From contig JBIKNC010000005.1 in NCBI GenBank assembly GCA_044358925.1, positions 1-52,706 on the forward strand: 52,706 nucleotides of DNA, written 5' to 3'. Made by a program: the position numbers and the translations under genes. Of this stretch, positions 42,578-52,706 are shown piece by piece. The stretch's first letter is position 1; the number at the start of each line of letters is the position of its first letter. This DNA is from Rohdeia sp044358925. Lineage in GTDB: Bacteria > Planctomycetota > UBA1135 > GCA-002686595. The notes below the pieces were generated by a model, which was not told the origin of the DNA, did not search any database, and worked only from the letters and a program-made list of their open reading frames with translations.

Positions 42578-43000
42578 TCAGGCGACGCGGCGCAGGGCGT
42601 TGGTGGTGGTCGCGCTCGGCGTCGCCTCGGCGCTCGCGTCGAACTCGCGCTCGCGATGCACGACGAAGACCTCGTGACCGCGCGCGGCCAGGGCCTCGGC
42701 GATCGCGCTCGCGAGCAGCACCGAACGATGCCGCCCCGCGTTGCAACCCAGGCCGATGCGCACGTCGTCGTCGACACTCGCGAGCATCTCGACCAGCGGC
42801 ACCACCCGGTCGACGAATTGCTGCGCCGCCGGTTGCGCCATCACGAACTCGCGCATCTGTTCGTCCGGCGGACTGAACAGCCCCCACCGCGCATCACGCG
42901 CCGGGTTCGAGAGGAAGCTGACGTCGAAGTAGTGGTTCGCCGGCGGCGGGCCGTACTTGAAGCCGAACGTGACGAGCGTGATGCGGGAGCGGGCGGTCAT
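42578..43000 (-). CDS. Stand-alone RapZ C-terminal-domain protein
   Basis: A 140-residue protein matching only the C-terminal half of RapZ (YvcJ), the part that in E. coli binds small RNAs and glucosamine-6-phosphate. Key stretches are LVTFGFKYGPPPANHYFDVSFLSNP (residues 9-33) and IGLGCNAGRHRSVLLASAIA (82-101), the latter corresponding to the GCTGGxHRSV signature. The N-terminal P-loop kinase-like domain is absent, and the start ATG is followed at once by the domain, so this is a single-domain form and not a fragment of an interrupted gene. Probably cotranscribed with the downstream three-part glycosyltransferase, which hints at a role tied to amino-sugar or envelope metabolism; that is inference. 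Confidence 0.85.
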   Translation of the reverse strand: MTARSRITLVTFGFKYGPPPANHYFDVSFLSNPARDARWGLFSPPDEQMREFVMAQPAAQQFVDRVVPLVEMLASVDDDVRIGLGCNAGRHRSVLLASAIAEALAARGHEVFVVHREREFDASAEATPSATTTNALRRVA

Positions 43001-43188
43001 GGGGACAGGGTCGCCTCGGCCCTCGCTCGAGGTGGACGACCGTCGGCCCTGTCGGCCATCGCACCCCGCGGGAGGAGCGCCGGCGCGCGCGCCGGATCAG
43101 CGCTGGGACGTACCGCCGGTGGAGCACGTGCGGCAGCGGACCAGCCTGTGCGTGGCACCGCCCAAGCGCCCCCACTACAGTCGCGCCG

Positions 43189-43935
43189 ATGCTGCGTGTG
43201 CTGTCGTTGTGCCTCCTCGTGACCGTCGGATGCGTCGGTCCGTCGGCTCGCCACGAGCCGCAGCCGGGCTTCACGTCGTCGGCGGCCGACGTGCGATGGC
43301 GCGTGATCGGCCACAGCGTGGAGCAGCGGCCCTTGCGGGTCACGACCCTCGGCCACGGACCCCGACGCGTGCTGTGGGTCGGCGGCATCCACGGCAACGA
43401 ACGCGAGGGCCGGGTCGCCACGGAAGAGCTCCCGCAGGCCTTCCTCGCCCTCCGTGACGCGGAGGCCCTGGTCACGCTGACGATTCTCGAGGACGCCAAT
43501 CCGGACGGCAGCGCACTCAACACGCGCGGCAACGCCAACGGTACGGACCTGAACCGCAACCACCCGGCGAAGGACTTCGAGCCGAGCCGGCTGCACGGCC
43601 TCCAACCTCTGGACCAACCCGAGGCACGGGCGCTGCACGATCTGGTACTGGCACTGAAGCCGCACCTGGTGATCGTCGCGCACAGTTGGCAAGGCGACCA
43701 CTTCATCAACTACGACGGGCCGGCTGCGCACCTCGCGCAGCGGTTCAGCGAGCGCAGCGGCTACCGCGTGAAGGCCTCCGACACGTTCGCAGAGACACCC
43801 GGGTCGCTCGGATCGTGGGTCGGCACGACGCTGCAGACACCGATCCTGACACTGGAGTACAGCCGCGGCCGAGAGCCGGTGGCCGCTTGGGAGGAGACGC
43901 GAGCGGCGATCTTGGCGGTGATCCTCGAGGGGTGA
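43189..43935 (+). CDS. M14-family zinc carboxypeptidase-like protein
   Basis: A 248-residue protein with a short hydrophobic signal ending in a cysteine (VTVGC, residues 11-15), possibly a lipoprotein. The zinc-binding motif GGIHGNEREG (HxxE) is near residue 65, DANPDGSALNTRGNANGTDLNRN near 103 is the arginine/asparagine-rich substrate-binding part, the third zinc histidine is likely in IVAHSWQGD near 163, and LEYSRG near 222 provides the catalytic glutamate. This resembles MpaA-type murein peptide amidases, which trim peptidoglycan peptides. A strong hairpin just after the stop suggests a single-gene transcript. Confidence 0.88.
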   Translation: MLRVLSLCLLVTVGCVGPSARHEPQPGFTSSAADVRWRVIGHSVEQRPLRVTTLGHGPRRVLWVGGIHGNEREGRVATEELPQAFLALRDAEALVTLTILEDANPDGSALNTRGNANGTDLNRNHPAKDFEPSRLHGLQPLDQPEARALHDLVLALKPHLVIVAHSWQGDHFINYDGPAAHLAQRFSERSGYRVKASDTFAETPGSLGSWVGTTLQTPILTLEYSRGREPVAAWEETRAAILAVILEG

Positions 43936-44282
43936 CGCCCTCGGCTGCACCGCGTGGCTCGTCCACGGTGCAGCGCGGCTGGACTGCTGGTCGCTGCGCC
44001 GCCCGACGTGAGTGCCGACGCTCGCCGTCGCGCGCGACGCCGACGAGCGGAGCGCGAACGAACGCACGCTCGTGCTCGTGCACCGAAAGGGACCAACGTG
44101 ATCCCTCGTGCGTTCGCAATCACCCCAGCGCGGGAGCTGGGCAGGCTGCGCACCATCTCGGAGCGGTGCCGAGAACGCGTGGTGTGCGGCGGGACCACAG
44201 GACACGCTCCGGCGAACGGGCCGAACGTGCGAGAACGCTAAGCTCCTCGGCCTTCGAAGCCCCTCCGACCGCGCCCCCAGCC
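43936..44282. other. 347-bp region between peptidase gene and gcvP
   Basis: Holds the hairpin at 43944-43974 and must contain the gcvP promoter. I looked for a glycine riboswitch core and did not find a convincing one. Nothing else recognisable. Confidence 0.5.
43944..43974 (+). terminator. Probable hairpin terminator after the M14-type peptidase gene
   Basis: GCTGCAC (43944-43950) pairs with GTGCAGC (43968-43974) and CGTGG (43953-43957) with CCACG (43963-43967); a CG bulge separates the two helices and the loop is CTCGT. It begins 9 nt after the stop codon. There is no T-run, so efficiency as an intrinsic terminator is uncertain, but position and stability fit a transcript end. Confidence 0.6.
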
Positions 44283-47183
<2,901 letters not shown>

Positions 47184-47307
47184 TCAAGAGTTGACGCACA
47201 CGAAGTGCACACGGGTCTCGAACTCGTGCGCATCGTGGCCAGAGTGAGCAGCGCGGCAGCGGCGGGCGGTTCCCGTCGCTGCCGCGCCGCTACATTCGGG
47301 CTCCCTC

Positions 47308-49101
47308 GTGTTCGCGAACCCTTTCGGACTCCTTGCGCTCCTGGCCGTTCCGGCGGTCGTGGGCCTGCACCTCTACCGCCGGCGGCACGTGCCGCACACG
47401 GTCGCGGCGCTGTTCCTGTGGAGCGAAGTGGCCGACAGTCCGGCGGCCGGACGTGTGCGCCAGCCGCTCGTGCGGAGTCCGAGTTTCTGGTGCGAGATCC
47501 TCGCGGCGCTCTTCGCGGCCCTGGCCTTCGCGGGGCCGCGCTGGTTCACGGGCGAGTTGCCGCACCGCGTCGTCGTGATCGACGGATCGGCGTCGATGAG
47601 CGCCGTCGACGCCCAGGGCGCGAGTGCCTGGTCGCGCGCGCAGGAGCGCCTGCGCGACGAACTCTCGGACCTGCCGGCGCGTGCACGCGTGAGCCTGATC
47701 GCGACCGGTCCGCGACCGACGACACTCGCGGGTCCGGCGGCGTGGCGCGACGAAGCGCTCGCGGCGCTCGACGACTTCGAGCCGGGCTTCGCGAGCCACG
47801 CGTTCGCGCCGGCTCTCGATCTCGCGCGCGGTCTCGCCGGCGGCGGCGACGTGTGGTTCGCGACGGACGCGTTCCAACCGTTCGGCGAAGGCTTGCGTGT
47901 GTTCGCGTTCGGAGCGGCGCTCGGCAACACGGCGCTGGTCGCCGCACGGCGGACGAGAGACGGTGACGACGCGGAACTCGTGCACGCCACCATCGCGCGC
48001 TTCGGAGCGAGTGCGGCCGGCACGACGTTCGTGCTGCGCGACGAGGCGAGCGGGACCGTGCTCGCCGCACGCACACTCGAACTCGCGCCCGGTGCACGCA
48101 GCGATCTCGTGTTCGAGTTGCCCGAAGGCGCGGGCACGCTCGCGCTCGAACTCTCGGACCCCGTCGCCGCGATCGACGCACTCGCCATCGACAACCGCGC
48201 GCTGCTCGTTCCGGACGCGACGCCGCCGCTGGCGGTGTTCGTGAACGGCTCGAACGAACTCGTGCGCGCCACGCAGCTCGCCTCCGCGAACGACGGGCGG
48301 CCGGATCGACTGCTCGCGATCGCGCCGGCACTCGAACTCGCCGAGTCGGTGGACGCGGCGGAGCTCGTGCTCGATCTCGACGGCACGAGCCCGGCCGTGG
48401 CGAGCACGCGTCGTTGGACGCTGCGTGCACGGAGACCCACTGCACCCGTCGCGTGGATCGGCCCCTTCCTCGTCGAGCGGCGCCATCCCCTGCTCGTCGG
48501 CGTCGAGCTCTCCGGAGTCGCGTGGGTCGGCGACGAGACTCTCGACCTGCCCGGCCAACCGATCGTGTCCGCGGGCAGCGCCGTGCTCGTCGCCGATCGC
48601 GCCGTCGACACGGGCCGCGAGATCACGCTCAACACGGACCTCGCGGTCGGCACGTTCACACGTTCGCCGGACTGGCCGATCCTGCTCACGAACCTCGTCG
48701 AGTGGCGGCGCGCCGCACTGCCCGGTCCGCGGCGCGTGAATCTCGTCGTCGGCGAAGAGCTGTGGGTCGGCGCGCCCGAGCCCGGCACGTGGCTGCTCGA
48801 AGGTCCGTCGGGTTCGTTCGAGCGGCGCGGCGGACGCGACATCGTCTTCGAGGGCCTCGATCGACCGGGCCTGCACGAACTCGCACGCGACGAGCGCACC
48901 GTCGCCAAGATCGGTGTGAGTTTCCTCGACCCGTCGGAGTCGGATCTGTCGGGGCTGTCGAGTGGTGAATCACCGGCGAGCGCCGCGGCTTCGCGTTCGC
49001 TGTCGGCGGGCCGCAGCCGGCTCGAGTGGCTGCTCGGACTCGCTGCGCTCGCCGCGCTCGCGTTCGACGCCTGGGTCCTGTCGAGGAGCCGCACGAGCTG
49101 A
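47308..49101 (+). CDS. BatA/VWA-domain membrane protein
   Basis: A 597-residue membrane protein. The N-terminus MFANPFGLLALLAVPAVVGLHLYRRR is the typical BatA-type start, a second membrane segment lies near residues 65-82, and the VWA domain follows at once with VVVIDGSASMSAVDA (MIDAS-like DxSxS) near 88. The middle is beta-rich and presumably periplasmic, and a last membrane helix lies near residues 572-592. Such proteins are common next to MoxR ATPases in Bacteroidetes and Planctomycetes, though no moxR is present here. The GTG at 47308 was chosen. The next VWA gene starts 5 bp after the stop, so the two form a unit. Confidence 0.85.
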   Translation: MFANPFGLLALLAVPAVVGLHLYRRRHVPHTVAALFLWSEVADSPAAGRVRQPLVRSPSFWCEILAALFAALAFAGPRWFTGELPHRVVVIDGSASMSAVDAQGASAWSRAQERLRDELSDLPARARVSLIATGPRPTTLAGPAAWRDEALAALDDFEPGFASHAFAPALDLARGLAGGGDVWFATDAFQPFGEGLRVFAFGAALGNTALVAARRTRDGDDAELVHATIARFGASAAGTTFVLRDEASGTVLAARTLELAPGARSDLVFELPEGAGTLALELSDPVAAIDALAIDNRALLVPDATPPLAVFVNGSNELVRATQLASANDGRPDRLLAIAPALELAESVDAAELVLDLDGTSPAVASTRRWTLRARRPTAPVAWIGPFLVERRHPLLVGVELSGVAWVGDETLDLPGQPIVSAGSAVLVADRAVDTGREITLNTDLAVGTFTRSPDWPILLTNLVEWRRAALPGPRRVNLVVGEELWVGAPEPGTWLLEGPSGSFERRGGRDIVFEGLDRPGLHELARDERTVAKIGVSFLDPSESDLSGLSSGESPASAAASRSLSAGRSRLEWLLGLAALAALAFDAWVLSRSRTS

Positions 49102-49106
49102 TCACG

Positions 49107-51866
49107 ATGGGACTCGTCGAACCCGCCGCACTCGTCCTGCTCGGTCCGCTCGCTTGGGTCTTCTGGCGCACGAAGCCGGACGGCACGGGAGCACGCGTGC
49201 TGCGCGGCCTCGTGTTCGTGCTGCTCGTGCTGGCGCTCGCCGGCCCGTTCCTTCCGATCGGCAGTCCGGGCCGCGATCTCGTGATCGTGGTCGATCGTTC
49301 ACTCTCGATGCCGAAGGACGGCGACGATCGCGCACTCGAACTCGTGCGTCTGGCCGAAGAGCAACGCGCACACGGCGACCGCCTCGGCATCGTCACGTTC
49401 GGTGTGCGTCCGACGATCGAACAGGCGCCGCTCGAGAACGGGCGCTTCGCCGGCTTCACGGGCGACGTCGATCGCAACGGATCGGATCTCGCCGGAGCGC
49501 TCGAACTGTCACTCGGCCTGATCCCGGAAGGTCGACCCGCTTCGTTGCTCGTGCTGTCGGACGGCGCGGCCACGACGGACGTGCCGCCGGGCATCGCGCA
49601 GCGCGCATTCGGACGCGGCGTGGCGATCGACGTGCGCGAACTCGAGCGCTCGACGAGCGCCGACCTCGCGATCGAACGCATCGACCTGCCCGAAGCCGTC
49701 GGCGAGGGCGAGCCGTTCCAGTTCGGCGTGTGGGTGCGCGCGAGCCGCGCCGTGACGCAGGAGTTTCGGCTGGTGCGCGGCGGGCGTGAGCTGTCGAGCG
49801 GACTCGAGACGTTCGAACCCGGCCTCAATCGACTCGTGTTCCGCGACGTGCTCGAGCGCGGCGGCGTGGCCGAGTACGCGGTCGAAGTCGGAGTCGAGGG
49901 CGACGCGACGCCCGAGAACAACCGCGGTGTCGGCGCGGTGCTCGCGCGCGGTGCGCCGCGTGTGCTCGTCGCGAACGAGGACGGGAACGCGTCGACGCTC
50001 GCGCAGGCACTCGCAGCGCGCGGCGTGCTCGTCGACGTGCGCGCGCCCGAAGACGTCGTGTGGGCGCCGCTCGCACTCTCGGCCTATCGCGCGGTCGTGC
50101 TCGAGAACATCGACGCGGGCCGCATCGGCGAACGCGGCCTCGAAGCGCTCTTCGACTTCGCGACGGAACGCGGCGGCGGATTGCTGGTCACGGGCGGTCA
50201 GGCTTCGTTCGGCCGCGGCGGCTACCACCGCAGTGCGATCGACGAACTCCTGCCCGTGTCGATGGAACTGCGCCAGGAGCACCGCAAACAAGCGGTCGCC
50301 ATGTCGATCGCGATGGACCGCTCGGGTTCGATGTCGATGCCCGTCGACGGTTCGCGCACGAAGATGGACCTCGCGAACGCGGGCGCGGCGGCGTCGATCG
50401 AGTCGCTCTCCCCCATCGACTCCGTGTCGGTGCTGGCGGTCGACACCAGCGCGCACGTCATCCACCCGCAGAGCACACTCGAGAACCCCGCGCCGCTGCT
50501 GATGAAGGTGCGGCGCATCGCTTCGGAAGGCGGCGGCATCTACTGCTACAACGCGCTCACCGCGGCCGTCCTGCAACTGAAGGACGACGAGCGCCTCACC
50601 AAACACATCATCCTGTTCGCCGACGCGAGCGACGCGGACCAGCAGGAGGGCTGCGTCGCGCTGGTGAGCGAAGCGCGGGCGAGCGGCATCACCTGTTCGG
50701 TCATCGCGCTGGGCACGGCGACCGACGTGCACGCGGGTTTCCTGCGCGCGGTCGCGTCCGCCGGCGGCGGCACGGTCGCGTTCACGGCGTCGCCGACGGA
50801 TCTGCCGCGCCTGTTCGCGCAGGAGACGCTGACCGTCGCGCGCGCCAACTTCGTCGAGGAGCGCACGGCGACGCGCGCGTTGCCCGGACTCCTGGGCCTC
50901 GGGGACCTGCCTGCGGCACAGTTCCCGTCGCTCGGCGGCTACAACCTGACCTACCTGCGCCCCGAGGCGACGGCGGCGGTCGTGACGACCGACGAGTACG
51001 CGGCGCCGGTGCTCGCGTTCGCCTACCGCGGGCTCGGCCGCGTCGCCGCGTACACGGGCCAGATCGGCGGGAAGTACGGCTCCGATGTCGCGCAGTGGAG
51101 CGAGTTCAGCGGCTTCGCGACCGGCCTCGTGCGTTGGTTGCTCGGGACCGAGGAACCCGGCGGACTGTTCGCGACGGTCGTGCGCGAGGGTTCGCGAGCG
51201 CGCTTCGTGCTCGAAGTCGACCCGAGCGCGCCGATCCCCGCACAGCTCGGCGCGCTGAGGGCCTCGGCGCTCCTGCCGGACGGCACGAAGGCCGAGCTGT
51301 CGTTCGAGCGCCGCGACGCGACCACGTTCGAAGCGCGGCTCGACCTGCCGGTCGGCGGGACGGTGCTCGCGACGCTCGCGCTGCCCGACGGCGCGGCGGT
51401 CGCGCTGCCGCCCGCGAGCCTGCCCTACTCGCCCGAGTTCGAAGGCGAAGGCGGCGCGTCGGCGCGGCGCACGCTGCAGGAACTCGCGCTCGGCAGCGGC
51501 GGGAGCGTGCTCGCGAGTGCGACCGAGTTGTTCCGCGGCGAACGCGGCGACCTCGGTTCGCGATCGCTGCACCGCGAGGTGTTGCTGGCGGCGCTGTTGT
51601 TGGCGCTGCTCGAGATCGCCATGCGGCGCCTCTCGCTGTGGTCGTACGTTCGCGTGCCGAACTGGCGGCGCCGAAAGAGCGCACCGGAGGCGCCGGCCGC
51701 GCCCGCGCCCGCTCGCGAACCGGTGCGTCGCTCGAACGAACGCCCCGTGCCCCCGCCCCCGGCGCCCGCGCCCGAGTCGACTCCGGAGAATCTCCAGGGT
51801 GCGTTGACCGACGCCCTGCGTCGTGCGCGCGGCCGACTCGCGCGCGGCGACGAGGACGGCAAGTGA
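49107..51866 (+). CDS. Membrane protein with two VWA domains and a GATase1-like domain
   Basis: A 919-residue membrane protein starting MGLVEPAALVLLGPLAWVFW. Two N-terminal membrane segments precede a VWA domain (DLVIVVDRSLSMPKDG near 58). Then come a beta-rich part, a glutamine-amidotransferase-like stretch (GGGLLVTGGQASFGRGGYHRSAIDELLPV near 355) of the type found in such VWA proteins, and a second VWA domain (MSIAMDRSGSMSMPV near 400) with an intact DxSxS. A C-terminal membrane helix (near 830-845) is followed by a Pro/Ala-rich cytoplasmic tail. It is coupled to the preceding BatA-like gene. The biological role of this family is unknown. Confidence 0.85.
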   Translation: MGLVEPAALVLLGPLAWVFWRTKPDGTGARVLRGLVFVLLVLALAGPFLPIGSPGRDLVIVVDRSLSMPKDGDDRALELVRLAEEQRAHGDRLGIVTFGVRPTIEQAPLENGRFAGFTGDVDRNGSDLAGALELSLGLIPEGRPASLLVLSDGAATTDVPPGIAQRAFGRGVAIDVRELERSTSADLAIERIDLPEAVGEGEPFQFGVWVRASRAVTQEFRLVRGGRELSSGLETFEPGLNRLVFRDVLERGGVAEYAVEVGVEGDATPENNRGVGAVLARGAPRVLVANEDGNASTLAQALAARGVLVDVRAPEDVVWAPLALSAYRAVVLENIDAGRIGERGLEALFDFATERGGGLLVTGGQASFGRGGYHRSAIDELLPVSMELRQEHRKQAVAMSIAMDRSGSMSMPVDGSRTKMDLANAGAAASIESLSPIDSVSVLAVDTSAHVIHPQSTLENPAPLLMKVRRIASEGGGIYCYNALTAAVLQLKDDERLTKHIILFADASDADQQEGCVALVSEARASGITCSVIALGTATDVHAGFLRAVASAGGGTVAFTASPTDLPRLFAQETLTVARANFVEERTATRALPGLLGLGDLPAAQFPSLGGYNLTYLRPEATAAVVTTDEYAAPVLAFAYRGLGRVAAYTGQIGGKYGSDVAQWSEFSGFATGLVRWLLGTEEPGGLFATVVREGSRARFVLEVDPSAPIPAQLGALRASALLPDGTKAELSFERRDATTFEARLDLPVGGTVLATLALPDGAAVALPPASLPYSPEFEGEGGASARRTLQELALGSGGSVLASATELFRGERGDLGSRSLHREVLLAALLLALLEIAMRRLSLWSYVRVPNWRRRKSAPEAPAAPAPAREPVRRSNERPVPPPPAPAPESTPENLQGALTDALRRARGRLARGDEDGK

Positions 51867-51903
51867 GAGCGGCGCGCGGTCCGCGCGTCCTATCCTGGCG
51901 CGC

Positions 51904-52706
51904 GTGAACGGCGCGAGAGTCTTCGAGACGGCGTATGCGATCGAGCAGCGCTCGTCCACGACCGTGCTGATCGGAGCGGGCGTGCGGCGCGAACTCGCGG
52001 CGCGTGTCGCGCAGCTCGGACCCGACGGTGTCTTCGTCGTGTACGACGAACGGCTCGTGCGCGAGGCCACGGAACTCGAGCGCCTCGTCGACGCACGCGC
52101 TTCGTTCGCGGTGCACAGCGGCGAGGCGTCCAAGACTCTCGCCGAACTCGCGCGACTGTCACAGGCGTTGGCCGTGGCGCGAGCGTCGCGGCGCTCCGTA
52201 CTCGTCGCACTCGGCGGCGGCGCACTCTGCGACCTGGTCGGTTTCCTCGGCGCGGTGCACCTGCGCGGACTGCCGGTCGTGTTGTGCCCGACGACGACAC
52301 TAGCGGCGTGCGACGCCGCGCTCGGCGGCAAGAACGGCGTCGACGCGGGCGGACTGAAGAACGTGCTCGGCACGACGCGCCAGCCGGCGTTGGTGCTGTG
52401 CGACACACACTGGCTCGCGACGTTGCCGAACGAGCTCTTCCGCGAAGGCCTGGCCGAGATCGTGAAGAAGGCCGCGGTTCTCGACGCGGTGCGCTTCGAG
52501 CGCCTCGAAGAACTCGCGCCCGCTCTCGCCGAGCGCGACGACGACGCGCTCTTCGAAGCACTCGCCATGGCGGCCGAGATGAAACTCGCGGTCGTGCGCG
52601 AGGACCCGTTCGAGCGGGACCGCCGCCGCTGGCTGAACTTCGGTCACACCATCGGACACGCGCTCGAGAGTTCGGCGGGCTTCGCGTTGCGCCACGGCCA
52701 AGCGGT
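51904..52706 (+). CDS. aroB: 3-dehydroquinate synthase family protein (cut by window end)
   Basis: The first 267 codons of an NAD-dependent cyclase of the 3-dehydroquinate synthase family, second step of the shikimate pathway (DAHP to 3-dehydroquinate). The NAD-binding LVALGGGALCDLVGFLGAVHLRG lies near residue 100, CPTTTLAACDAALGGKNGVD near 130, the metal-binding glutamate in FREGLAEIVKKAAVLD near 180, and the histidines of LNFGHTIGHALESS near 240 are present; the frame continues to the last base (HGQA). Wording at CDAALGGKNGVD differs from the common DSSVGGKTGVN, so a relative making another cyclitol is possible. The start is GTG at 51904. Confidence 0.9.
   Translation, partial: MNGARVFETAYAIEQRSSTTVLIGAGVRRELAARVAQLGPDGVFVVYDERLVREATELERLVDARASFAVHSGEASKTLAELARLSQALAVARASRRSVLVALGGGALCDLVGFLGAVHLRGLPVVLCPTTTLAACDAALGGKNGVDAGGLKNVLGTTRQPALVLCDTHWLATLPNELFREGLAEIVKKAAVLDAVRFERLEELAPALAERDDDALFEALAMAAEMKLAVVREDPFERDRRRWLNFGHTIGHALESSAGFALRHGQA

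Noticed and set aside
43936..44282. Glycine riboswitch upstream of gcvP
   Set aside because: The tandem-aptamer core could not be recognised. Purine-rich pieces around 44190-44220 do not fit the conserved pairing. A covariance-model search would settle it.

Overview
The window is uniformly very GC-rich, with G/C-ending codons, tightly packed genes, many GTG starts and frequent 4-bp ATGA/GTGA overlaps. There is no phage, insertion sequence, CRISPR array or rRNA. The mix fits a free-living planctomycete-like or other deep-branching high-GC Gram-negative bacterium: MglA/MglB-type roadblock genes, a long-loop TatC, BatA/VWA membrane proteins, a periplasmic GH89-like protein, Tat export and many GT4/GT2 enzymes. 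This assignment is an inference from gene content, because no rRNA is present.

Left part (1-10.5 kb). A minus-strand pair encodes an ATP-grasp enzyme and a glutaryl-CoA-type acyl-CoA dehydrogenase. A plus-strand pair encodes a zinc-ribbon/EI24 membrane protein and MetG. A 42-residue Lys/Arg-rich peptide gene follows on the minus strand. Next comes the most unusual block, a five-gene minus-strand cluster (10478 to 5992): a membrane-anchored helical-repeat protein, a helical-repeat protein ending in a roadblock-like domain, a small roadblock-like protein, an MglA-type GTPase with a long Ala/Pro-rich linker and a C-terminal membrane anchor, and a canonical MglB. It looks like a membrane-tethered polarity GTPase module.

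Middle-left (10.6-20 kb). gcvT, gcvH and a LipM/LplA-type lipoyl-attachment enzyme form a glycine-cleavage operon; gcvP lies alone about 31 kb away. Then come tRNA-Gln(UUG), cinA, tatC, a membrane coiled-coil protein with a BRCT-like C-terminus, coaE and rho. The rho/glycosyltransferase convergent gap holds two long near-palindromes built from GCAAAGGAC-like units with duplicated flanks. A third sits in the next convergent gap, before trxB.

Middle (20-33 kb). Three glycosyltransferases are present, one fused to a long coiled coil with 14-residue repeats, followed by trxB. A translationally coupled operon then encodes an inositol-monophosphatase-family enzyme, an SRPBCC protein and a heterodimeric ABC exporter with one degenerate ATPase site. 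NhaA follows.

Right part (33-52.7 kb). A 1388-residue secreted protein has a divergent GH89 (alpha-N-acetylglucosaminidase) half and an unrecognised C-terminal half. Then come an ABC-2 permease/ATPase pair, a serine acetyltransferase-like enzyme, a three-part glycosyltransferase/methyltransferase/unknown protein, a stand-alone RapZ C-terminal domain, an M14-type peptidase, gcvP, two VWA membrane proteins and a 3-dehydroquinate synthase cut by the window end.
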